NCBI GenBank assembly: GCA_021790415.1
Contig: JAJYDZ010000011.1
Location: forward strand, 1 to 12,618
DNA length: 12,618 nucleotides
Direction: 5' to 3'
DNA from: Thermoplasmata archaeon
Lineage (GTDB): Archaea; Thermoplasmatota; Thermoplasmata; Thermoplasmatales; Thermoplasmataceae
The position numbers and the translations under genes are program-made. How positions within the stretch are numbered: the first letter of the stretch is position 1; every line of letters begins with the position of its first letter. Shown in pieces: positions 7,815 through 12,618 of this stretch. The notes under the pieces were generated by a model that was given only the letters and a program-made list of their open reading frames with translations, made no database searches and was not told the origin of the DNA.

Positions 7815-7815
7815 T

Positions 7816-7827
7816 AGAAAAGTTTAT
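7816..7827 (+). promoter_or_regulatory. Candidate promoter of the three-gene operon
   Basis: A purine-rich AGAAAA (BRE-like) is followed by GTTTAT. Transcription would be expected to start about 25 bases on, near 7850, giving a leader of about 30 bases. That leader contains GGGTGA (7871-7876) six bases before the ATG at 7883, a usable ribosome binding site. So this gene, unlike the GmrSD-like one, seems to have a leader. Confidence 0.45.
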
Positions 7828-7882
7828 CTTCCTAATCATATTCAGTTATTACAACACACTACATATGGTTGGGTGAACACAA

Positions 7883-8302
7883 ATGTCTAATCTTGAAGAA
7901 TTAGGTAAGAAATTTATCGCTTCAGGCGATTTGGAAAAGGAAGAACTCGAGGAACTGTTAAATGGTCTTGATGGGTGGTTTCAAGTTTCGCCTGAGGATG
8001 GTTATGTTAAAATAAACGAAAAGTTTGCACTCTCTGATAAAACAAAGCTGCACCTTATTTTGACTGCCCGCTACTTGGTAAATAAACTTCAAAATAAGCT
8101 CGGGCAAGTCAATCCGGTAAAAGAGTCTATGACTCTTGATGAGCTCGCCTCGAACCTACGAATTTCTAAAAAGGAGGTATCTCGGAGGATCAGTGATTTA
8201 CGGATATCTAAGAGGGTGGAAGATGTTGAAAGAGGAGAAATAAGAGTGACGCCGTACTCTATCAAAGTTTTGATCGAGGAGCTTAACAAGAAGAGGAGGT
8301 GA
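7883..8302 (+). CDS. Operon gene 1: small winged-helix protein of unknown function
   Basis: The 139 residues contain no catalytic motif I recognise. The N-terminus (1-27) is an acidic, leucine-rich helix (LEKEELEELLNGL). Residues 40-70 resemble a short strand followed by a hydrophobic helix (NEKFALSDKTKLHLILTARY). Residues about 82-134 look like a winged helix: helix TLDELASNLRIS (84-95), recognition helix KKEVSRRISDLRISKRV (96-112), a wing with GEIRV, and a closing helix after P124. The C-terminus is basic (NKKRR). The layout and many positions of the last 95 residues match operon gene 3, suggesting paralogy. DNA binding is plausible but not shown. The next gene follows after four bases. Confidence 0.8.
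   Translation: MSNLEELGKKFIASGDLEKEELEELLNGLDGWFQVSPEDGYVKINEKFALSDKTKLHLILTARYLVNKLQNKLGQVNPVKESMTLDELASNLRISKKEVSRRISDLRISKRVEDVERGEIRVTPYSIKVLIEELNKKRR
8295..8302 (+). promoter_or_regulatory. Full-length Shine-Dalgarno sequence of operon gene 2
   Basis: GGAGGTGA is a complete match to the anti-Shine-Dalgarno sequence, with four bases before the ATG at 8307. Its last three bases are the stop codon of gene 1. This suggests strong initiation of gene 2, coupled to gene 1 termination. Confidence 0.8.
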
Positions 8303-8306
8303 AGAA

Positions 8307-8714
8307 ATGACTGAAGATATGATCAAGAGAATTGAGCTACTCGAAGAACGGGTAGCAAAAATCGAACGGTTGGTAGAAATAGCCGATTCTGGTCAGATTA
8401 CTATCAAGACTAAAAAAATGTCTGTAAGGGAATTCCTTGACCTAGCCCATGTTAATACCCAGACAGACATGGTAACTTTTATAGCCTATTACAAAGAGAA
8501 ATACGAAGGCTTGTCATCATTTAGCATACATGATTTATTGGATGGTTTCAGAAATGCTAAAGAAAAGGCACCAGTCAATATAAACAGCCTTGTTAATAGT
8601 AACATTTCAAGAAGTTATTTTATGCATTCGCCAGAGAAAACCGGGAAACTAAAGCGTTTTGAATTGACAAATACAGGTATAAAATATGTTAAAGAACAAA
8701 TAGGTGAAAACTAA
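8307..8714 (+). CDS. Operon gene 2: coiled-coil protein with small helical C-terminal domain
   Basis: The 135 residues begin with a short leucine-zipper-like coiled coil at about 5-26 (hydrophobics at I6, I9, L12, V16, I19, L22/V23), so the protein probably oligomerises. A polar linker leads to a compact domain at about 38-132 with VREFLDLAH, TFIAYYKEKYEGLSSFSIHD, LLDGFRNAK, NINSLVNSNI and a terminal hairpin-helix (KLKRFELTNTGIKYVKEQI). The last segment has the look of a winged helix ending (K/R-F-x-L-T-x-x-G-x-x-Y/F-V). I have an impression of having seen similar coiled-coil proteins of unknown function in archaea, but cannot name a family. There is no enzyme motif. It sits 4 bases after gene 1 and 12 before gene 3, implying one transcript and perhaps one complex. 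Confidence 0.8.
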   Translation: MTEDMIKRIELLEERVAKIERLVEIADSGQITIKTKKMSVREFLDLAHVNTQTDMVTFIAYYKEKYEGLSSFSIHDLLDGFRNAKEKAPVNINSLVNSNISRSYFMHSPEKTGKLKRFELTNTGIKYVKEQIGEN

Positions 8715-8716
8715 AC

Positions 8717-8722
8717 GGTGGT
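8717..8722 (+). promoter_or_regulatory. Ribosome binding site that decides the start of operon gene 3
   Basis: GGTGGT lies four to five bases before the ATG at 8727. The in-frame GTG at 8718 is part of this site and has no purine-rich motif before it, so the ATG is the better start. Confidence 0.6.
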
Positions 8723-8726
8723 AATA

Positions 8727-9110
8727 ATGATTGGTGAAGATAACTTTGATGATTTGTTTGTTAATGAAGATGATGTCTTTGATAAGAAACTTACAAAAGA
8801 TATACTTCAAAGATACGTGCAGTTAACAAAAAGGGACGAGATTATTACAAATGAGTCTTTTAACAAACTTAAGAATAAGAGCAAGATGTTGATAATAATA
8901 CTATCCAAAAAAGTACTAGCATATAGAAAAGGCGAGCAAGAACGAGTAAAACCAAAGGAAATAGAAGAACTTACTGGCATACCACATGGTTCTATTGGTC
9001 ATATGCTGCCTGAACTTGAAAGATCTAGATTATTAAGATCAGAAGATGGTAAATATTGGATTCCGAATTACGCAATTAGTTTGATAAATGAATTTCTGGG
9101 CATAGTGTGA
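8727..9110 (+). CDS. Operon gene 3: second small winged-helix protein, probable paralogue of gene 1
   Basis: From the ATG at 8727 the protein has 127 residues; a GTG at 8718 would add three. The N-terminus is strongly acidic (EDNFDDLFVNEDDVFD). A segment around 39-68 (TNESFNKLKNKSKMLIIILS) parallels residues 43-67 of gene 1, and 74-123 is a winged helix: KPKEIEELTGIP (75-86), recognition helix HGSIGHMLPELERSRLL (87-103), wing EDGKYWIP, closing helix AISLINEFL. Shared features with gene 1 include N-E-x-F, L-I-L-(T/S), R-x-S/L spacing in the recognition helix and a Pro before the last helix. The acidic end could bind a partner or mimic DNA. Function unknown. No clear terminator follows. Confidence 0.8.
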   Translation: MIGEDNFDDLFVNEDDVFDKKLTKDILQRYVQLTKRDEIITNESFNKLKNKSKMLIIILSKKVLAYRKGEQERVKPKEIEELTGIPHGSIGHMLPELERSRLLRSEDGKYWIPNYAISLINEFLGIV

Positions 9111-9286
9111 GAACTTAGACATGGAAAATTCCTAAGAGTCACCAAATATCTACAAAATTCATTATCTTAGATAGTTGTCGACAAGGTATATTATATCTAT
9201 TTTATTGATCGAGTAACAAACTGCTGGAAAATCGAAAAGATGCCGCAAAATATAGATTTCTCAGATCCAGAGGTTTTGAACATGCA

Positions 9287-9297
9287 TTATTATTAAT
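9287..9297 (+). promoter_or_regulatory. Candidate TATA element of the acetyltransferase gene
   Basis: A TTAT-TATTAATA stretch is centred about 25 bases before the ATG at 9318, the spacing expected for a leaderless archaeal transcript. The whole area is AT-rich, so the support is modest. GGGA seven bases before the ATG might serve as a weak ribosome binding site instead. Confidence 0.3.
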
Positions 9298-9317
9298 ATC
9301 ATTCGAATTGGGAAATA

Positions 9318-9818
9318 ATGGCAGATAAATCCCCAGTTGAATTATTACCTATTGGTGAAGATGACTTCCGAGATTACTTAAAATCACAGATACTGGAATA
9401 CGCAAAAGAAAAAGTGAAATCAGGTAACTGGGAAGAGAGAGAAGCATTTGATCTATCCACGAAATCTTTCAACAACCTTTTACCCGGGGGAAGGGAAACT
9501 TCCGGCCACTCGATAATGTCAATAGTTGATTCCAAAAGTAAAGAAAAAGTCGGTGTATTGTGGGTAGAATGGAATAACAAGGAACACAATGCATCATTTA
9601 TCTGGGACATAATAATATTCGATAACTTCAGAAGAAAGGGCTATGGTTCGGCCGCATTAAAGCAACTCGAGAAAATGGCAGTAGAAAAAGGATCATCTGG
9701 CATAAGTCTTCATGTGTTTGGGCACAACAAAGCTGCGATATCCATGTACGAGTCCCTTGGTTACTATGCGACAAACATCATCATGAAGAAGGATATAGGA
9801 AATGGGATTAAATCCTAA
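9318..9818 (+). CDS. GNAT-family N-acetyltransferase
   Basis: This 166-residue protein should transfer an acetyl group from acetyl-CoA to an amine. The acetyl-CoA pyrophosphate loop R-R-K-G-Y-G is at 105-110, following a hydrophobic strand (FIWDIIIF, 94-101). Motif B is FGHNKAAISMYESLGY (134-149), with the N and Y typical of the fold, and a final strand IIMKKDI. The N-terminal half (EYAKEKVKSGNWEEREA, then S50 and LLPGG at 54-58) matches a common GNAT subgroup with a helical N-terminal lid. Substrate unknown; small-molecule or protein amine are both possible. It is separated from the preceding operon by about 200 bases and has its own candidate promoter, so it is probably an independent gene. 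Confidence 0.9.
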   Translation: MADKSPVELLPIGEDDFRDYLKSQILEYAKEKVKSGNWEEREAFDLSTKSFNNLLPGGRETSGHSIMSIVDSKSKEKVGVLWVEWNNKEHNASFIWDIIIFDNFRRKGYGSAALKQLEKMAVEKGSSGISLHVFGHNKAAISMYESLGYYATNIIMKKDIGNGIKS

Positions 9819-9863
9819 AATTGTGGGTTCGAGAATATCATAATAACAAAAATTACGCAGTCT

Positions 9864-9888
9864 GACTACAATGAAAGTCTTTTTTTTT
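9864..9888 (+). terminator. T9 terminator after the acetyltransferase gene
   Basis: Nine consecutive T residues (9880-9888) start 62 bases past the stop. They are preceded by a weak four-base-pair hairpin (GACT at 9864-9867 with AGTC at 9876-9879). The T-run alone would stop archaeal RNA polymerase; the hairpin may be incidental. Confidence 0.55.
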
Positions 9889-10124
9889 CGGGCTGCTACG
9901 CATTTTTGTACCGGAGCTTTCTGTGGTTTAAGGCTACCATTTCACTCATAATCTTATATAGGGTTATCTTACAGACTAAGCATTCTTTGCTCCTAGCCCT
10001 GAAACTATAGCGATTATTCTTAAGAATTACAATTCTAGAAACGGTAAACATTTATATTATTGGACTAAGAAATTATTCCAAACTTATAGGACTAACACAC
10101 TACATTTCTCTGAAGACATAGTAT
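9889..10124. other. Gene-free interval before the transposase remnant
   Basis: About 240 AT-rich bases between the T-run and the transposase remnant. I find no open frame, tRNA or strong repeat. TATA-like stretches occur around 10051-10057 and 10084-10089 but lead to no intact gene. It may be leftover mobile-element DNA. Confidence 0.45.
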
Positions 10125-10463
10125 TTGAGTGGCTCTAGCAACAGAAAGTTACGTATACTATGTAGTGTGATTTCTACTGCATTGGCTTGCGTACGAAAAC
10201 TTGCAAAGGTAGACAATGTTTATCTCTTCGAGGTGACCAGTTACAGGGATACGGAGACAGGCAAGGTAGAGCAGAGATCGGAATACAAGGGAAACGACAT
10301 CATAATGAAAATATATCAACCATGCGTAAACCTAGGAAATGGATCAATTGCTGTAAGGTTCGGATTCATATCCTCCCAAGATGACTTGACAAACATTAGG
10401 GAGGCCAACAAAAACCGTGATCTCACTGATTTTATATGTTCGCAGAGTCCCCGTTTCTTATAA
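10125..10463 (+). pseudogene. Probable transposase N-terminal remnant
   Basis: The frame has only a TTG to begin it, just after an in-frame TAG (10119-10121). The segment KVDNVYLFEVTSYRDTETGK followed by VEQRSEYKGNDI strongly resembles N-terminal regions of archaeal DDE transposases (VY-x-Y/F-E-x-x-S-Y-x-D-x-E-T-G-K, then R-x-x-Y-x-G). After about 10305 this frame no longer looks like a transposase. The +2 frame there reads STMRKPRKWINCC, which looks more in keeping, so a frameshift is likely. No catalytic domain remains. It differs in sequence from the remnant at 6971-7387, so two different elements have decayed here. The call rests on motif resemblance only. Confidence 0.5.
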
Positions 10464-10550
10464 AAGTTGCCACTAAGCAATACTGGTTAAGTTTTGTTGC
10501 GCAGTTTACTTTGTCCAAAAGACTGGCTGGCTTTTCTGTACTGATTTATT

Positions 10551-12618
10551 TTATTTCTTCCTCTTTACCATTACCACTGCAGCGCCAATGACAACTATTG
10601 CAATCACAACACCTATTATGGCATACAGCCCAAAACTCGAAGAAACTGAAGGACTAGCTATTGGCACTAAACTGACCATCAGATTCTTTGCATTGCCAGA
10701 AGTCAATGAGAAATTGATGTAATATGATATGTAACCATGATCGGATATAACCACATGATATGTTCCATTCGGTACAGATATGTTGAATAAACCGGATGAG
10801 GAAAGCGAAATAGATTTGCCGTTTATTTCCAGATTGGCATTTGCCGGGGAAATAGAGCCTGTGATGTATGCCCAGTGGTAATAATTCACTATTTCCGTAA
10901 CATTCTTGCCGCTTACAAGAACAGTGAAGTGCGTTGTTGTGGTATAATAGCTGCTGAGATTAGTTACAGTAAAAGAATATGTACCGTTAGCTAGACTGAA
11001 TAAAATACTGGCTTCCGAGGATTTGTATCCTGCTAGACCCGAACTGTTCACGTACCAATAGACACCTAAAGGCAATCCTGTTTCCATGAAAGTAATATCA
11101 TACGTTACCTTTGAGAACACAATAGCCTCTGATAACTGGTTACCGTTTATAATGAAGGAACCTGCGGATGGTGATGGCGAATAGGTTTTATTCGAAGTTG
11201 ATACTTTGTATGAGTATGACCCATTCGTGAGGGAGAAGGAATAAGATGAACTAGTTATGGGGCCCGAATCCATGCCGTTTGTGAGGTTTAGGTACCATGA
11301 TGCTCCTGATATCAATCCGGATTCCGTAAATTTTACTGAGTACTTTACAGCTGAGAATGTAATTGAAAGGGAAACTGGAGCTCCATCTACTGAAAATGTG
11401 AATGAGATGGGTGATGGAGCATAAATCTTGTTTTCAGAAGCAATTGTGTACGAATATGAACCATTAGTCAAATTCACAGTATAGATAGATCCTGATGCAA
11501 TTGGACGTGAATTGGTTATTCCTGATATATTGACATACCAGAACATGCCGGATGGCAACCCAGTTTCACTAAATATAATCTCATATAACTGAAGTTCCAT
11601 CTTTATTGTGTATGAGAAGGATGAACCGTTTACCATAATAGTGCCGGAAACATTTTTGTAACCACGCGAAGTTGCCTCAAAGGAATATGTTCCATTCGGA
11701 AGCGAGAAGGTGTAAGAAGAGTTTTTAAGCTGGTAAGTTGTGCCTTTAAATGTCAGGTCCCATACTGTATTCGCAGGCAGACCTGATTCCTGTATAGTAA
11801 CATTGTACATTATCTCAATAAAGTTTACGTTTATTGTATGCGGAGAACCATTAACAGAGATTGAACCCGAAGTCAGATTAGGAGCATAAATCTTGTTTGC
11901 AGAAGCAATTGTGTACGAATATGAACCATTAGTCAATAAAAATGATGATGATGAAGATGTGATTGCACCTGAATTGTATGAAGTACCATTGCTCTCTGTA
12001 ATATTTACATACCATGGCGTTCCGGAAGGTAACCCAGTTTCTTTGAACGATACCGTATAGGTCAATGAGTTAGTGAGATTCTGATTTGTAAAGTTCACGT
12101 ATGTTGTATTAAAAGAAGAGATCTTGATTCTTTGAGAATTAATTTCTACTCCACTTATATTGAAAGTTTGGAATTCATATGTTCCTGGCTGCACGAAATC
12201 CAAAAATCGATCAGAATGAAGTGATAATTGAGTCCCATTCAATAATACGCTGGATACATTTGCTCCAACTGTTCCTATAAGAGTACCAGGGAGCACAGAA
12301 AATGAGAAATTATAGATTGCCTCAATCCCGCCCCCATAAGTAGATAAGTATAAAGTATCATTAACAAAATCAAATCCTGTTATTTCTGTTGAAGGAAGAT
12401 TATATGAAATGGAATGCCAGGCGAGTCCCATATCAGTGGACAAATATGCGCCATGATTTGTTATAGCTAGCAAAGGATAGGGGGATATGTTCAGGAACCC
12501 AATCTGAAGAGATGCACCAAAACCTTGACTAAAATAAGGAGAACCAACCCAGCCGCTTAAATTATAATTTATTTGCTGGAACGTCTCACCATAATCAGAG
12601 CTTACAAACATTTCGGGG
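10551..12618 (-). CDS. Repeat-rich membrane-anchored surface protein of Thermoplasmata type (5' end missing)
   Basis: At least 689 residues are visible and the frame is open to the window edge, so the N-terminus and any signal peptide lie outside. Numbering from the ATG at 12611, residues 3-10 (VSSDYGET) and 57-65 (LSTDMGLAW) are Asp-box-like motifs of a beta-propeller (BNR/sortilin style). Residues about 184-577 hold five tandem Ig-like units of 75-83 residues, each beginning near E-(T/S)-G-L and W and containing N-G-(S/T)-Y-S. Residues about 580-648 look like a PEGA or carboxypeptidase-regulatory-like domain (NLEINGKSISL, PNGTYHVVISDHGY). A single membrane helix (about 661-681) and KRKK finish the protein, giving an outside domain and a short cytoplasmic tail. 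N-x-S/T sequons are very dense, implying heavy glycosylation. Likely an adhesion or cell-envelope protein; the ligand is unknown. Confidence 0.88.
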   Translation of the reverse strand, partial: PEMFVSSDYGETFQQINYNLSGWVGSPYFSQGFGASLQIGFLNISPYPLLAITNHGAYLSTDMGLAWHSISYNLPSTEITGFDFVNDTLYLSTYGGGIEAIYNFSFSVLPGTLIGTVGANVSSVLLNGTQLSLHSDRFLDFVQPGTYEFQTFNISGVEINSQRIKISSFNTTYVNFTNQNLTNSLTYTVSFKETGLPSGTPWYVNITESNGTSYNSGAITSSSSSFLLTNGSYSYTIASANKIYAPNLTSGSISVNGSPHTINVNFIEIMYNVTIQESGLPANTVWDLTFKGTTYQLKNSSYTFSLPNGTYSFEATSRGYKNVSGTIMVNGSSFSYTIKMELQLYEIIFSETGLPSGMFWYVNISGITNSRPIASGSIYTVNLTNGSYSYTIASENKIYAPSPISFTFSVDGAPVSLSITFSAVKYSVKFTESGLISGASWYLNLTNGMDSGPITSSSYSFSLTNGSYSYKVSTSNKTYSPSPSAGSFIINGNQLSEAIVFSKVTYDITFMETGLPLGVYWYVNSSGLAGYKSSEASILFSLANGTYSFTVTNLSSYYTTTTHFTVLVSGKNVTEIVNYYHWAYITGSISPANANLEINGKSISLSSSGLFNISVPNGTYHVVISDHGYISYYINFSLTSGNAKNLMVSLVPIASPSVSSSFGLYAIIGVVIAIVVIGAAVVMVKRKK
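11416..11471 (-). repeat. Near-identical DNA segment in surface-protein unit 3
   Basis: These 56 bases match 11881-11936 at 55 positions (the only difference is T against G at the 19th base). The segment codes for LTNGSYSYTIASENKIYAP. The surrounding unit DNA is much less alike, so this block was copied recently. Confidence 0.85.
11881..11936 (-). repeat. Near-identical DNA segment in surface-protein unit 1
   Basis: This is the partner of 11416-11471, differing at one base of 56 and coding for LTNGSYSYTIASANKIYAP (A instead of E). The two copies are 465 bases apart, an in-frame distance, so recombination between them would remove two units without a frameshift. Confidence 0.85.

Larger units (their letters stand above)
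7388..7882. other. 495-base gene-free interval before the three-gene operon
   Basis: Very AT-rich and closed by stops in the frames I scanned. It contains the long inverted repeat at 7533-7560, a short hairpin at 7801-7814 and the operon promoter around 7816-7827. The left part may be leftover transposon DNA, because the dead transposase ends here. No tRNA or convincing small RNA is visible. Confidence 0.55.
10881..12062 (-). repeat. Five tandem coding repeats of the surface protein
   Basis: Units cover residues about 184-266, 267-342, 343-421, 422-501 and 502-577. Units 1 and 3 are the closest pair, unit 2 the most diverged (SGLPANTVWDL instead of TGLPSG..WYVN). The pattern suggests expansion by duplication with later gene conversion between some units. 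Confidence 0.8.

Noticed and set aside
7865..7876. A four-codon mini-frame (ATG GTT GGG TGA) in the leader of operon gene 1
   Set aside because: It coincides with the ribosome binding site and is too short to weigh; no sign that it is translated.
9826..9832. GGTTCGA resembling a tRNA T-loop
   Set aside because: The flanking bases do not pair into a T-stem and no acceptor, D-arm or anticodon arm could be found.
7853..10104. The 12 bases AACACACTACAT occur upstream of operon gene 1 and again near 10094
   Set aside because: A match of this length is expected a few times by chance among all pairs in 12.6 kb, and the surrounding sequences do not align.
10187..10384. A 65-residue frame starting with TTG
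   Set aside because: It mostly shadows the better transposase-like frame at 10125. Only its later part may belong to the same broken gene.
1..12618. Search for a CRISPR array or regularly spaced repeats
   Set aside because: No short repeat recurs at even spacing; the only tandem repeats are the coding units of the surface protein.

Overview
The window looks like a piece of a euryarchaeal genome, most likely from Thermoplasmata (Thermoplasma, Ferroplasma or Cuniculiplasma type). The main clue is the minus-strand surface protein at the right end. It has tandem units containing E-(T/S)-G-L-P-x-G-x-x-W-Y-(V/L)-N and N-G-(S/T)-Y-S, dense N-glycosylation sequons and a C-terminal membrane anchor, a style I associate with that group. 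Supporting clues are AT-rich DNA, archaeal TATA-like elements about 25 bases before some start codons, very short gene spacing and a T-run terminator. The taxonomic call is inference.

Left part (3-4738) is the end of a type I restriction-modification operon. It holds hsdS (5' end outside the window), hsdR starting on the hsdS stop (TGATG), a 91-residue YgjP/DUF45-type zinc metalloprotease overlapping hsdR by 11 bases, and a fourth reading frame starting on the metalloprotease stop (ATGA). That fourth frame is broken by two in-frame stops. Its intact 3' part (4499-4738) could still be translated from its own ribosome binding site. hsdM is presumably upstream of the window.

Middle part (4739-7882) is gene-poor except for a single-chain DUF262 + DUF1524 protein of the GmrSD / type IV restriction family (5227-6921). 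It is preceded by a TATA box at leaderless distance and a 21-codon reading frame whose stop overlaps its start (TAATG). After it comes a degraded transposase on the minus strand (6971-7387), then about 500 bases with no gene but with inverted repeats.

Third part (7883-9110) is a tight three-gene operon of small proteins of unknown function. Genes 1 and 3 appear to share one layout (a hydrophobic helix followed by a C-terminal winged helix), and gene 2 is a coiled-coil protein with a different small C-terminal domain. This is the best candidate for something undescribed. Its position between two restriction systems and transposon debris suggests, but does not prove, a defence or mobile-element link. 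A GNAT acetyltransferase (9318-9818) follows, ending before a T9 terminator, and then a second transposase remnant (10125-10463).

Right end (10551-12618, minus strand, 5' end outside the window) is the surface protein: Asp-box (BNR-like) motifs, five immunoglobulin-like repeat units, a PEGA-like domain, one membrane helix and a basic tail. Overall this is an accessory region: a defence island with mobile-element scars beside a repeat-shuffled surface protein. I saw no tRNA, rRNA or CRISPR array.
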